Program-made: the position numbers and the translations under genes | The notes under the pieces: generated by a model | Database searches by the model: none | Told to the model about the DNA's origin: nothing | Seen by the model: only the letters and a program-made list of their open reading frames with translations | Source of the DNA: Burkholderiales bacterium | GTDB lineage: Bacteria; Pseudomonadota; Gammaproteobacteria; Burkholderiales; SG8-41 | Length of the DNA stretch: 64,000 nucleotides | Direction of reading: 5' to 3' | Assembly (NCBI GenBank): GCA_019635015.1 | Contig: JAHCAG010000001.1 | Coordinates: 1 to 64,000, forward strand | Part shown: positions 37,412 through 46,976 of the stretch, piece after piece | Numbering within the stretch: the stretch's first letter is position 1 | How the letters are laid out: every line of letters begins with the position of its first letter

Positions 37412-37797
37412 GTCTTTCCCCTGTTGTTGCCTGTCCTGTCGAGCTGGCGCGCGATGGCGTCGAGCACGTCCGCGATTCTAAAGGGTTTGACCAGGTAATC
37501 GTCGGCGCCGCGCTTCAGCGCCTGGGCCCGGGCATCCTGGTTTGCGCTGGCGGTGAGAAAGAGGAAGGGCGTCGCGGCGAGTTCGGGCGTGGCGCGCATG
37601 CCCGCCAGCACGCCATAACCGTCGATGCCCGGCATCAGGATGTCGCAGAACACCACGTCGGGCCGCAGCCTGCGGGCCGCATCGAGGCCGGCGATGCCGT
37701 CGGCGGCCTGGTGCGTCTCGTGACCCTCGAGCCGCAGCAACTGCGCGAGGTTGTCGCGGATCGCGGCTTCGTCGTCGATGATCAGGATGCGGGCCAT
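37408..37797 (-). CDS. Single-domain response regulator
   Basis: A 129-residue receiver, similar to but distinct from its neighbour. Key residues are IIDDEAA, the phosphoacceptor Asp in VVFCDILMPGIDGY, FLTASAN and LVKPF. It lies 11 bases after the kinase gene. Two stand-alone receivers in a row beside one kinase suggest branching or a phosphate sink. Confidence 0.92.
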   Translation of the reverse strand: MARILIIDDEAAIRDNLAQLLRLEGHETHQAADGIAGLDAARRLRPDVVFCDILMPGIDGYGVLAGMRATPELAATPFLFLTASANQDARAQALKRGADDYLVKPFRIADVLDAIARQLDRTGNNRGKT

Positions 37798-37808
37798 GGC
37801 GTACCGGG

Positions 37809-40296
37809 TCAGTGCCTTGCGAGGGGGATGCGCACCGTGAAGCGGGTGCCGCGGCCGGGTTCGCTGATGAAGGCGATCGTGCCGCCGTGCAGTTCCACCG
37901 ATTTGCGCACGATCGCAAGTCCGAGGCCGGTGCCGGGAATGTTGCCGACGTTGCGTGCGCGGTGGAAGGCCTCGAACAGGCGCTCCTGGTCCTGCAGCGG
38001 GATGCCGATGCCTTCGTCGATAACCCTGACGGTCGCCATGTTGTCGTTGACATGTGCTGCGAGCGTCGTCCTGCTGCCGGGCGACGAATATTTGAGCGCG
38101 TTCGACAGCAGGTTGCCCAGTGCGTGGCGCAGCAGCTTCTCGTCCATGTTGACGGGATCGGTCAGTCCCGAGAATTCAAGCCGTACATCGCGGTTTCCGC
38201 CGTGCTGCAGATGCGCTTCCTCCGCCAGTTGCCGGCACAGGCCGCGCAGGTCCAGCGGCGCGGGCTGGAAGTGCATCGCATCGGTTTCGGCGCGGCCGAT
38301 GGTCAGCACGTTGTCGAGCATCTGCGCCATCCGTCCGACGCCGGTGGTGATGCGCGAGAAAATCGCCTGGCGTTCCGCCGCCGGCAGCCTGTCGTAATGG
38401 CGCTCGAGCAGTTCGGTCGATGACAGGATGGTCGCGAGCGGCGTGCGGAATTCGTGCGAGGTCATGGCGACGAAGCGCGATTTGAGCTCGTTGAGCTCCC
38501 GTTCCTTGGCCAGCGCCCGCCGCACCTCCTCCTCCGCGCGGCGCCGCTCGGTGATGTCGATGTTGGTCCAGATCGCGCCCTTGCCGAGATCCGCCGGATC
38601 GACCGCGATGCCGTAGACATGGACCCAGATCAGCGCGCCGTCCTTGCGGCGCATCTGCAGTTCGCTTTCGAAGGGCCGGCCGGAGGACAGCACCGGATAG
38701 GCGCTGGCGCCGAAGGCCTCGTAACTGGCGTCGTCAGGGTAATGCACCCGCGACAGCTGGCCCACGAGCTCGTCGCGGCTGTAGCCGAGCATGCGCGCAT
38801 AGGTCTCGTTGACCCAGGTCAGCCGCCGGTTCACCGCGAAGGAAATGCCGACCAGCGCGCTTTGCAGCAGCGCCTCGCGTTCGGCGAGGTTGCGCTGCAG
38901 GTCCTGCTGCAGCGTCTTGGTTTCCGTGACATCGGTCAGGAAATTCAGGGTTGCCGGACGGCCGTCCCATTCCAGCGTGACCGCATTGATGTTGAGCCAG
39001 CGCACGCGTCCCTGCATGTCGACGATGCGGAAGTCGTAGCTGGCCGCGGTCTGCTCGCCGCGCAGCCGTTTCATGTAGTTTTCGGCGACCAGGGCCCGGT
39101 CCTCGGCATAGACGAACTCGAGGAAGGGCTTGTTGTCCAGCGCCTGCGGCGGGTAGCCGGACAGCCGCGAAGTCTGCGGATTCGCGTAGCGGATGCGCCC
39201 GTCCTGCGCGATGACGATGGCTTCGTTCGCATTTTCGACGACGTGCCGGTATTTCTCCTCGGAGCGCACCAGCGCCTCGTTCAGCTCGTGGCGGCGCGCC
39301 TCCTCCAGCGCCAGCGAAATCATCATCGCGGCGGAGGAGGCAAAATCGATGTCCTCGGCGGTCCATTCGCGCGCCGGGCCGACGTGTTCGTGGCACAACA
39401 CGCCGACCACCTTGCCGCGCAGCCACACCGGCAGTTTGGCCATTGAGGAGATGCCGCGGGCACCAGGTAGTCCGCCGCAACTGGCGGCGCCGGTCGGTTT
39501 GCGCTTGCGGGCGACCACCGGCCGGTTTTCGACGATGGCGCAAATAGGCGGGATAACGTTCTGCGGTCAGGCGCGTGCCGGCGAAGCTTGCATCAATGGC
39601 GCCGCCGGACAGCACATAAAGCATTTCGCATTCGATCGCCGAGGCGTCGCCGGCGAGCTGCCAGTAGCTGACGCGTTCGATGCCGAGTGTGCGTGCGCCG
39701 GCCCCGAGGATGGCCTGCAGCGCCGGCAGCCGTTCGTGTTTTTCCAGCGCAGCCAGTTGCAGCAGTACGTTGCGGTTGCGGCGGATGACCGCAGTGCGTT
39801 CGGCGATGCCGCGTTCGAGGTCGCGGTTCAGGTCGCGGATGCGGTCGTCGGCGCGTTTGGCTTCGGTGATGTCGGAAAAGCTGAGCACCGCGTACTGCCG
39901 CCCTTCGTGCTGCAGCGGGCGGAAACTGACCAGCGCATCGATCAGCGTGCCGTCCTTGCGTTTCAGTTTCCAGCGGTCGGGGATCCGCGCGGAGTCCGCA
40001 AGCACCGCACGCAGGAAGGCGTCCGCCTTGGCTGCAACGTCGGCCGGTGCGGCGATGGTCCAGGACTGGCCGATGAATTCACCGGCGGTGAAGCCGGTCA
40101 TTTTGCAGAACTCCGGGTTGACGAGGATGAATCGCCCCCCGGCATCGACCAGGCAGATGCCCACGCGCACGGCGTCGCAGGCCGCCCGCAGGATGCCGTC
40201 GGGATGCGGCGTTGCGGTGGCGGGCGGTGATTGGCCGGTGATGCCGGGTTCGGCGTTGTGCACGGGAGTCGTCGGATGGCCGGTGAGGGCGTCCAT
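37809..40296 (-). pseudogene. PAS/GAF hybrid sensor histidine kinase with a single-base frameshift
   Basis: Two overlapping frames together encode one ~830-residue kinase. The first, from MDALTGHPTTP at 40296, encodes a PAS domain, a coiled coil and the first half of a GAF domain up to LTAERYPAY. The second continues with IVENRPVVARKRKP, the rest of the GAF domain, two more PAS domains and a HisKA/HATPase core (AMTSHEFRTPLATI, GNLLSNALKYS, GTGLGLAIVRKS). The change of frame falls near 39540-39546, where one extra base in a GCGCC context explains it. Both halves are well conserved, so it is either a very recent mutation or a sequence error. It is followed by two receivers. Confidence 0.8.
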
Positions 40297-40390
40297 GATA
40301 TCCCGATGTCATCATCGTTGCCGCCGAAAATACGGCCCGTCATCCGGTGTCCGGGGTCGGCCGGTCGCGCAATCGGCTATGCTTGAGCCC

Positions 40391-41371
40391 ATGAACACCA
40401 TGGCTTTCCAGACCCTGCGCGCGCTCGCCGACGGCGCCTTCCATTCCGGCGAGGCGATTGCAGGAATGCTCGGCGTGACCCGGAGCGCGGTGTGGTACGG
40501 CATCCGCGACATTGCCGCCGCGGGTTTTGAAATCGAGAAAGTGCGCGGCCGCGGTTACCGCCTGTCACGCGCGCTGTCGCTGCTCGATGCCGGCAGGGTC
40601 AAGGACCTGCTGGGCACGGGATCCGCGAAATTCGTGCTCGAGGTGCTGGACCGGGTCGATTCGACCAACACCCGGCTGATGCTGCGCGCGGCGGAAGGCG
40701 CTCCATCGGGGCTGGTGCTGGCGGCCGAGGCGCAGACGGCGGGCCGTGGCCGCCGCGGCCGGGCCTGGCAATCGTCGATCGGCAGCACGCTGACCTTCTC
40801 CCTGCTGTGGCGTTTTGCGCAGGGTGCGCGCGAACTCGCCGGCCTCAGCCTTGCCGTGGGTGTGGCGCTGGCCCGGGCGCTGCGCGCCTCTGGCGCGCCC
40901 GGCGTCGTCCTGAAATGGCCCAATGACGTGCTGCTGCCTGCGGGCAAACTCGCCGGCATCCTGATTGAAATGCAGGGCGATGTTCTGGGACCCAGCGCCG
41001 CGGTGATCGGCATCGGTGTCAATGTGCGCGCCGATCCGCGGGTGGCCGCCGCGGTCGATCAGCCGATGGCTGATCTTGAATCGGCGACCGGCGCAACGGT
41101 CGACCGCAACCAGTTGCTGGCGCGGATGCTGGCAGAACTTTCCGGCGTGCTGGCGCAATTTGCCGGATCGGGTTTTGCGCCGCTGCGAGCGGAATGGCAG
41201 CAGTTGCACACTTTTCAGGATCGCCGGGTGAACCTGCTGCTGCCCGACGGCGAATCGCGCGCCGGCATTGTGCGTGGCGTGGCCGGGGACGGCGCATTGC
41301 TGCTGGAGACCTCTGCCGGCCTGCAGCGCTGCCACAGCGGCGAAGTCAGCCTGCGCGGGGCGGCGGCATGA
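40391..41371 (+). CDS. birA: Biotin--[acetyl-CoA-carboxylase] ligase / biotin operon repressor
   Basis: A 326-residue bifunctional BirA. An N-terminal helix-turn-helix (about 5-60: SGEAIAGMLGVTRSAVWYGIRDI) precedes the ligase domain with the biotinyl-5'-AMP loop AGRGRRGRAW, KWPNDVLL and KLAGILIEMQGD, and a C-terminal SH3-like domain. It biotinylates acetyl-CoA carboxylase carrier protein and can repress biotin genes. Its stop overlaps the coaX start (ATGA). The birA-coaX-SPOR order is typical of betaproteobacteria. Confidence 0.94.
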   Translation: MNTMAFQTLRALADGAFHSGEAIAGMLGVTRSAVWYGIRDIAAAGFEIEKVRGRGYRLSRALSLLDAGRVKDLLGTGSAKFVLEVLDRVDSTNTRLMLRAAEGAPSGLVLAAEAQTAGRGRRGRAWQSSIGSTLTFSLLWRFAQGARELAGLSLAVGVALARALRASGAPGVVLKWPNDVLLPAGKLAGILIEMQGDVLGPSAAVIGIGVNVRADPRVAAAVDQPMADLESATGATVDRNQLLARMLAELSGVLAQFAGSGFAPLRAEWQQLHTFQDRRVNLLLPDGESRAGIVRGVAGDGALLLETSAGLQRCHSGEVSLRGAAA

Positions 41372-42102
41372 ACGTCCTGGCCATCGATATCGGCAACACC
41401 CGCATCAAGTGGGGCTGCGGCCGTGAGGGCGGCTGGCTGCGCCAGGGCTGGGTGCCCAGCACGCGGCCGGAGGCGCTGGCGGCGGAGTTTGCCGGCTTGC
41501 CGGCGATCACGCGCGCCATCATCTCCTGTGTCGCCGGCGATGAAGTGCGCGTGGCGGCGGGAGCCGCGTTGCCGGCGGTCACGGAGCCGCCGCTGTGGCT
41601 GGAGGCGTCGGCCGCGCAGTGCGGCGTGCGCAGCAGTTATGCCGATCCCGCGTCGCTGGGGCCCGATCGCTGGGCAGCGCTGATCGGTGCCTGGCATGTC
41701 ACCGGCGCGGCCTGCGTGGTTGTCAATGCCGGCACCACGATGACGGTCGATGCGCTGGGTAGCGACGGTGTGTTCCTCGGCGGCTGCATCGTTCCCGGTG
41801 CGCGGCTGATGCGCGAGGCACTGGCCCGCGACACCGCAAGGCTGGCGGCGCGGGACGGCTCATTCGGTTATTTTCCCGACAACACCGGCGATGCGATATT
41901 CAGCGGCACGGTGAACGCGCTGGCCGGTGCCGTCGAAAGGATGGCGCGGCATCTGGGCGAAATCACGGGCACCGCGCCGCCGGTGATATTGTCAGGCGGT
42001 GATGCGGCGTTGATCGAGAAACGGCTTAACGCGCAGGTCGTGGTTGTGGATAATCTGGTGCTTGAAGGGCTGTTGCACATTGCCACGCAGCCCGGAGTCT
42101 GA
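41368..42102 (+). CDS. coaX: Type III pantothenate kinase
   Basis: A 244-residue CoaX that phosphorylates pantothenate in the first step of CoA synthesis. The ASKHA-fold motifs are LAIDIGNTRIKWG (phosphate 1), SLGPDRWAALIGA, VVNAGTTMTVDAL (phosphate 2) and GGCIVPGARLM. This is the type known in Bordetella as Bvg accessory factor. It is coupled to birA by overlap and to the SPOR gene, which starts at the next base after its stop. Confidence 0.94.
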   Translation: MNVLAIDIGNTRIKWGCGREGGWLRQGWVPSTRPEALAAEFAGLPAITRAIISCVAGDEVRVAAGAALPAVTEPPLWLEASAAQCGVRSSYADPASLGPDRWAALIGAWHVTGAACVVVNAGTTMTVDALGSDGVFLGGCIVPGARLMREALARDTARLAARDGSFGYFPDNTGDAIFSGTVNALAGAVERMARHLGEITGTAPPVILSGGDAALIEKRLNAQVVVVDNLVLEGLLHIATQPGV

Positions 42103-42774
42103 ATGTCCATGAGAATCCTGTTCCTGCTGCTGCTGTTTGCGAACCTCGGTTTTTTTGCCTATCACCATCTGACGGGCACCAGCGACGAGGCGGCGGCGCA
42201 GATTGCCCTGCTGCAGATCAGCCCCGAGCGCATCAGTACGGTGGCCGCGGGTACCGCCGTTCCCGCATCCGCAAACGCCTCCTCCCAGACCGTGGCCGCG
42301 GCCTGTGTCGAATGGGGCCTGTTTGGCGGCGCCGAAGTGGCGCGGGCCGATGCTGCGCTCGCCGCACTGGGCCTGCCGGCGGACGCGCTGCAGCGCCGCA
42401 CTTCCGATATTGACGGTTACTGGGTGCACATGCCGCCGTTGAAGACGCGGGTCGAGGCCGACCGCAAGGTGGGCGAATTGAAGGCACTGGGCATCGAGGA
42501 GTTTTTTGTGGTGCAGGATGCCGGGCCCTGGCGCAATGCGGTGTCGCTCGGCCTGTTCAAGAACGAAGAGGCTGCAAGGGCCGAACTTGAGCGTCTGCGC
42601 CAGCGCGGTGTGCGCTCGGCCACTGTGGTGCGGCGGGAAAAGCTGCTGAAGCAGGTGGCTTTTTACGTGCGCGAGCCTGATCCGGCCACCGTGGCGCGCC
42701 TGACCGAACTGCAACGCGATTTTCCGGCGACGGAAATCAAGGCTGCTGTTTGTCCGGCAGCGGCAAAGCCATAA
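42103..42774 (+). CDS. SPOR-domain membrane protein
   Basis: A 223-residue protein with one N-terminal membrane segment (RILFLLLLFANLGFFAYHHL), a low-complexity linker and a C-terminal SPOR-like repeat (about 65-175: CVEWGLFGGAEVARADAALAALG, YWVHMPPLKTRVEADRKVGELKALG, AVSLGLFKNEEAARAELERLRQRG). SPOR domains bind denuded peptidoglycan at the division septum. It directly follows coaX. AT-rich element copy 5 starts one base after its stop. Confidence 0.85.
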   Translation: MSMRILFLLLLFANLGFFAYHHLTGTSDEAAAQIALLQISPERISTVAAGTAVPASANASSQTVAAACVEWGLFGGAEVARADAALAALGLPADALQRRTSDIDGYWVHMPPLKTRVEADRKVGELKALGIEEFFVVQDAGPWRNAVSLGLFKNEEAARAELERLRQRGVRSATVVRREKLLKQVAFYVREPDPATVARLTELQRDFPATEIKAAVCPAAAKP

Positions 42775-42775
42775 A

Positions 42776-42798
42776 ATTCAATAAAAACAATTGCTTAT
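42776..42798 (-). repeat. AT-rich intergenic element, copy 5
   Basis: This copy is in reverse orientation and reads ATAAGCAATTGTTTTTATTG on the minus strand. It starts one base after the SPOR gene stop and lies between convergent genes. Confidence 0.65.
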
Positions 42799-42840
42799 AG
42801 AGTTTGTCGTCTGCCCGGAGTGTTTGTGAGCGCACGCTTA

Positions 42841-43332
42841 CTATGTGTTCCCGGCGCGTACCCGCTGCAACAACGCGGTCGTCGAACGCTGGTGGGTGAA
42901 GGCGATGGAATGCACGCTGCCGCCCCAGCCCCGTACTTCGCGCGCGCCGACGATGGATTCCGGCGTCCAGTCACCGCCTTTCACCAGGACCTCGGGTTTC
43001 AGCGCGAGGATCAACTCCAGCGGCGTGTCGGCGTCGAACCAGGTCACCAGGTCAACGCAGGCCAGCGCGGCCACCACGGCGGCGCGGTCGGCCAGCGTGT
43101 TGACCGGGCGATCGGCACCCTTGCCGAGGCGTTTCGCAGAAGCGTCACTGTTTAGCGCCACAACCAGGCTCGCGCCGAGTGCGCGTGCCTGGGCGAGGTA
43201 GGTGACATGGCCGCGATGCAGGATGTCGAATACGCCGTTGGTGAAGACCAGCGGCCGCGGCAAAGTGGCGATCCGTGCCGCGGCTTCTTCCGGGGCGCAG
43301 ATGTGCTGTTCGAATGCGGGAGTGTCGTGCAT
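42841..43332 (-). CDS. rfaE2: D-glycero-beta-D-manno-heptose 1-phosphate adenylyltransferase
   Basis: A 163-residue nucleotidyltransferase corresponding to the C-terminal half of HldE, making ADP-heptose for the lipopolysaccharide core. It has the cytidylyltransferase-like VFTNGVFDILHRGHVTYL with the HxGH-type motif, and VKGGDWTPESIVGA near the end. The kinase half (RfaE1) is not fused and not in the window. Its position next to birA-coaX-SPOR is typical of betaproteobacteria. Confidence 0.93.
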   Translation of the reverse strand: MHDTPAFEQHICAPEEAAARIATLPRPLVFTNGVFDILHRGHVTYLAQARALGASLVVALNSDASAKRLGKGADRPVNTLADRAAVVAALACVDLVTWFDADTPLELILALKPEVLVKGGDWTPESIVGAREVRGWGGSVHSIAFTHQRSTTALLQRVRAGNT

Positions 43333-43388
43333 GGCCCGGCAGTCTACGCGGCCGCGCAGGCCGCGACAAACCCCGCGGCCGCGGAACT

Positions 43389-44249
43389 TCAGGCGGCGAT
43401 GTCCTTGCGGAAGCGGTTGAGGTCCTTCACCGATTCAAAGCGGCGGCCGAACAGCAGCGACAGGTTGTGCAGGATGACCTTCACCACCTTGTCCTCCCAG
43501 GTCCGGTCGAAACGGATCTGCTCGTCGAGCCAGCGCTCGAGCCAGGCGGGATCCGGCAGCCGGCTTTGCACCGTGTCGTTGGGGAACAGCGCCTTGTTGA
43601 CATGCAGGTTGGTCGGATGCAGCGGCTTGCCGCTGCGCCCGGAGCTCGCCATCAGCACGCCGACTTTGGCGAAAGCCGCACGCGCCGGCTCGCCGGTGCT
43701 GTTCAGCGCGCGTTTCATGTACTGCAGGTAGGCGCCGCCGTGGCGCGCCTCGTCGCGCGAAATCAGGTTGTAGATCTGTTTGATGACCGGCTCGGTGTGC
43801 CATTCCATCGCGCAGCGGTACCAGTGGTTGAGGCGGATCTCGCCGCAGAAATGCAGCATCAGCGTTTCCAGGTGCGGCGCCGGGTCGAAATCGAAGCGTA
43901 CGGCGTGCAGTTCCTCCGGCGTCGGGGCGAGTTCGGGACGGAAACGGCGCAGGTAGTCGATCAGCACCAGGGAATGTTTCTGCTCCTCGTAGAACCACAC
44001 CGACATGAACGCGGAAAAATCGCTGTCATGGCGGTTGTCGCGCAGGAACATCTCGGTGGCCGGCAACGCCGCCCACTCGGTGATCGCGTTCATCTTGATC
44101 GTCAGCGCCTGCTCGTCGGAGAGCAGGCTGCCGTCGAAACTGTCCCAGGGCACGTCATCGGCCATGTTCCAGCGGATGCTCTCCAGCGACTTGAATATTT
44201 CGGGATACAGCATGTGTCCGCTGGTGACGAATTCGGCGTGGGGCTGCAT
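43389..44249 (-). CDS. Ferritin-like diiron protein
   Basis: A 286-residue helical protein with two pairs of diiron ligand motifs: a Glu in NAITEWAALPATEMFLRD and ExxH in WFYEEQKHS, then a Glu in HFCGEIRLNHWY and ExxH in SRDEARHG. This matches the acyl-ACP desaturase / ribonucleotide-reductase-like branch, possibly an oxygenase or desaturase. ATG 44249 (GGAG upstream) is preferred to 44267. It lies 34 bases behind the photolyase gene in the same orientation, so it is probably part of the light-responsive operon, acting on fatty acids or pigments. Confidence 0.75.
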   Translation of the reverse strand: MQPHAEFVTSGHMLYPEIFKSLESIRWNMADDVPWDSFDGSLLSDEQALTIKMNAITEWAALPATEMFLRDNRHDSDFSAFMSVWFYEEQKHSLVLIDYLRRFRPELAPTPEELHAVRFDFDPAPHLETLMLHFCGEIRLNHWYRCAMEWHTEPVIKQIYNLISRDEARHGGAYLQYMKRALNSTGEPARAAFAKVGVLMASSGRSGKPLHPTNLHVNKALFPNDTVQSRLPDPAWLERWLDEQIRFDRTWEDKVVKVILHNLSLLFGRRFESVKDLNRFRKDIAA

Positions 44250-44283
44250 CAGGGGCTCCGGGGGCATGGCGTGTCAAACCTAA

Positions 44284-45819
44284 TCATAGTTGCTCGATTG
44301 TTGCAAGAATGCGATCGGCGGATTGCCGGATGGCCCGCCGCTCCGCCGGGCCGAGGCGCGAGACGTTGCGGGCCATCAGCGCGGTTCGGGGGTTGCCGGA
44401 TAATTCGGCCTCGTGGCGGTCGAGAAAGTTCCAGTACAGCGCGGTGTAAGGGCAGGCCCGCGGACCGCTGCGCAGCTTCGGGTCGTAGCGGCAGCCGCGG
44501 CAGTAGTTGCTCATGCGGCCGATGTAGGCGCCGGAGGCGATGTAGGGTTTGCTGGTGAAGCGTCCGCCGTTGGCGTACAGCGCCATGCCCGCGGTATTGG
44601 GCAGTTCGGCCCACTCCACGGCGTCGACATACACCGCGAGGTACCACTCGTGCACCGCGCGCGGCTGCAGGCCGGCCAGCAGAGCGAAATTGCCGGTCAC
44701 CATCAGGCGCTGGATGTGGTGGGCGTAGCCGTGGCGCAGCGTCTGGCCGATGGCCTGGCGCAGGCAGTTCATCCCTGTCTCGCCGTTCCAGTACCAGGCC
44801 GGAAGCGGCCGTTCGTGGCCGAAATGGTTGGCTTCGAGCAGCCGCGGCATGTCGAGCCAGTAGACGCCGCGGATGAATTCGCGCCAGCCGAGGATCTGGC
44901 GCACGAAACCCTCGACTGCGGCCAGCGGCGCCTGCCCGCGCTGCCAGGCCGCGACCGCCGCGGTGATCACCTCGCGCGGGTTCAGCAGCTTGAGGTTCAG
45001 CGCCGCCGACAGCAGCGAGTGCCAGCCGAAGGGCATGCCGGTCCACATCGCATCCTGGTGGAGGCCGAATCCGGGCAGGCGGTATGTGATGAAATCGTCC
45101 AGCGCCGCCAGTGCTTCGTCGCGCGTGACCGGCCAGTGGAAGTCGTCGAGTGTGCCGGGATGATCTGCGTACCGCTTCGCAACCATGTCGATCACTTCGC
45201 GGGTGATGCGGTCCGGCGCGAACCGCGGCGGCTGCGGCAGGCCGGCCGGACCGTCCTTCGGAAAAGCCGAGCGGTTGGCCGCGTCGAAATTCCAGCGCCC
45301 GCCCGCAGGGGCGCCATCGTCCAGCAGTATGCCGTGCCGGCGGCGCATTTCGCGGTAGAAAAATTCCATGCGCAGGGTTTTGCGTTTGCCGGCCCAGTCC
45401 GCGAACTCCGTGCTGCTGCAGAGGAAGTGTGCGTCCGGGCGCAGGTCCAGTCGTACGCCCGCGCTGCGGCAGGCCTGTTCGAGCAATTCACGCACACGCA
45501 GTTCTCCCGGTTCGCAGGCGACCACCCGCCCGGGACGGTATTCGCCGATCGCCGCCAGCAGGCCGTCGGCAAGGGAGGCCGCGGGGGCCGGATCATCGCC
45601 GGCTCGGTAGCTGACCGGCCAGCCGCGGAGGCGCAGCATGTCCGCGAAATGCCGCATCGCCGACAGGAACAGCACGATGCGCGCCTTGTGGCTCCAGACA
45701 TGGACGGCTTCGGCCGGTGATTCGATCATCAGCACGCGGTCGCGCAACGGGTCGAAGCCGGCCAGCGCGGCGCCGTCGGCGTCGAGCTGGTCGCCGAGGA
45801 TCAGGACGAGGTTGCGCAT
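44284..45819 (-). CDS. Cryptochrome/photolyase family protein (FeS-BCP type)
   Basis: A 511-residue photolyase-related protein. The N-terminal domain begins MRNLVLILGDQLDADGAAL, typical of the iron-sulfur bacterial cryptochromes and (6-4) photolyases. The C-terminal FAD domain contains NYCRGCRYDPKLRSGPRACPYTALYWNFLDRH, where three of the four [4Fe-4S] cysteines lie. It repairs UV photoproducts with blue light using FAD and a lumazine or folate antenna. It follows litR and the DUF2256 gene and is presumably induced by light through LitR. Confidence 0.92.
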   Translation of the reverse strand: MRNLVLILGDQLDADGAALAGFDPLRDRVLMIESPAEAVHVWSHKARIVLFLSAMRHFADMLRLRGWPVSYRAGDDPAPAASLADGLLAAIGEYRPGRVVACEPGELRVRELLEQACRSAGVRLDLRPDAHFLCSSTEFADWAGKRKTLRMEFFYREMRRRHGILLDDGAPAGGRWNFDAANRSAFPKDGPAGLPQPPRFAPDRITREVIDMVAKRYADHPGTLDDFHWPVTRDEALAALDDFITYRLPGFGLHQDAMWTGMPFGWHSLLSAALNLKLLNPREVITAAVAAWQRGQAPLAAVEGFVRQILGWREFIRGVYWLDMPRLLEANHFGHERPLPAWYWNGETGMNCLRQAIGQTLRHGYAHHIQRLMVTGNFALLAGLQPRAVHEWYLAVYVDAVEWAELPNTAGMALYANGGRFTSKPYIASGAYIGRMSNYCRGCRYDPKLRSGPRACPYTALYWNFLDRHEAELSGNPRTALMARNVSRLGPAERRAIRQSADRILATIEQL

Positions 45820-45822
45820 GGC

Positions 45823-45951
45823 TCAGCGTCCGCGCCGGCAGCGCTCGGAACAGTATTTGACGGCATCCCAGTTCTTCGCCCAGCGCCTGCGCCAGACCAT
45901 GGGGCGCCCGCAGGCGCTGCAGATTTTCGCGGGGAGCTCGGATTTGCGCAT
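45823..45951 (-). CDS. DUF2256 small zinc-finger-like protein
   Basis: A 42-residue protein with two Cys pairs, KICSACGRPM and KYCSERCRR, around the conserved tryptophan-rich WRRRWAKNWDAVKYC. This is the complete DUF2256 family pattern, a small Zn-ribbon of unknown role that commonly sits beside cryptochrome/photolyase genes. It lies between litR and the photolyase gene with a three-base gap to the latter. Confidence 0.85.
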   Translation of the reverse strand: MRKSELPAKICSACGRPMVWRRRWAKNWDAVKYCSERCRRGR

Positions 45952-45970
45952 CACATGCCTGCCGCAGCAC

Positions 45971-46900
45971 TCAGCGCAGCGCGTGTTCGACGCGCCAGCG
46001 CTCCAGTGCATAACGCAGATCGTCAAATGAACGCAGCAGCAGCACGCCGGGCGCCGCCTTGCGCGCGCGCGCGAGTGCGCCGCCGCCGCCCCAGACTTCG
46101 ACGCCTGCAGGCAGCAGCGTGCGCAATTCGGCGAGTCCGGAGAGCGCCGCGGTCTGGGTGATTGCGCTGCTGAAGGACAGTGCGACCACGTCCACGCGAT
46201 ACGCCGGCACTGCGTCCTTGATGTCGATGATCGGCGTTTCGGTGCCGAGGGCGACGCAGGCCGCGCCTTCCGCGGTCAGCACGGCTTCGACCATCAGCAG
46301 CCCGATGCGGTGTTTTTCTCCGGGCAGCGAGGTGAGCAGCACCCGCGGTCCCGAACCGCGGCCGGGCTGGGCAATGATCGCGTTGCGCAGGATGTTCTGG
46401 ATGTGTTCGGAATAGAGATGCTCGTCGAACACCGGCACCCGCCCGGCGAGCCAGGCTTCGCCGATCCAGTGGTTGAGTCCGGCCACGGTTTCGGTGACGA
46501 AGCGCAGCAAGCCCTGCTTCATCAGCGCCTGCAGCAGCGCATTGCGGAACTGGTCGACGTCATGCTGCAGCAGCAGCTCGATGATCGCGGCGATCTCCGG
46601 CGGCGGAGACTGGTCCGGCGTGCGCGCGCTGACCAGTTGCGACAGCTCGGCGGTGCTGCGGTTGATGATCTTTCCGGGGCGGTGGCCGTAGTCGATCAGC
46701 AGGCGCAGCAGGCGCAGCTTTTCGAGGTCGGGCAGCGAGTACAGGCGTTCGTCGTGCTGGTCGCGCTGCGGCTTGGGAAAGCCGTAGCGCCGTTCCCAGA
46801 CCCGCAGTGTGTCCTTGGACAAACCCGTATCACGTTCGACGGCAGCGATGTTGTAGCAGGCACCCTGGGGATCCACTGTGCTGTCCAGTATCTCAGTCAT
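45971..46900 (-). CDS. litR: MerR-family B12-dependent photoreceptor regulator (LitR/CarH type)
   Basis: A 309-residue regulator. The MerR helix-turn-helix (about 16-80) has YNIAAVERDTGLSKDTLRVWERRYGFPKP. The helical cap carries the CarH photochemistry motif W-x9-E-H (W150, E160, H161), and the cobalamin domain has E195-x-H197-x-x-G200, with H197 the expected cobalt ligand. In the dark AdoCbl-bound CarH/LitR represses; light breaks the Co-C bond and releases DNA. Flanking photolyase, folE2, cfa and FAD oxidase genes are the usual LitR regulon. A TTGTCTTAGACA palindrome touches its start codon, suggesting autoregulation. Confidence 0.93.
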   Translation of the reverse strand: MTEILDSTVDPQGACYNIAAVERDTGLSKDTLRVWERRYGFPKPQRDQHDERLYSLPDLEKLRLLRLLIDYGHRPGKIINRSTAELSQLVSARTPDQSPPPEIAAIIELLLQHDVDQFRNALLQALMKQGLLRFVTETVAGLNHWIGEAWLAGRVPVFDEHLYSEHIQNILRNAIIAQPGRGSGPRVLLTSLPGEKHRIGLLMVEAVLTAEGAACVALGTETPIIDIKDAVPAYRVDVVALSFSSAITQTAALSGLAELRTLLPAGVEVWGGGGALARARKAAPGVLLLRSFDDLRYALERWRVEHALR

Positions 46901-46912
46901 TTGTCTTAGACA
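46901..46912. promoter_or_regulatory. Candidate LitR box 1 over the litR promoter
   Basis: TTGTCTTAGACA includes TGTCT-t-AGACA, a perfect 5+5 inverted repeat, immediately before the litR start codon. On the minus strand a TATAAT -10 element (46913-46918) abuts it, so a bound protein would block litR transcription, and the leader would be very short. Confidence 0.6.
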
Positions 46913-46964
46913 TTATAAGGATTAAATGGCAAAAAATGGGAATTTCCGGTTCATTTCTGTATCT

Positions 46965-46976
46965 TTGACCAAGACA
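46965..46976. promoter_or_regulatory. Candidate LitR box 2
   Basis: TTGACCAAGACA followed by TTAT repeats box 1 (both continue AGACATTAT). It lies in the 207-base divergent region and probably belongs to the folE2 promoter; TTGACC could also serve as part of a -35 element. Confidence 0.5.
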
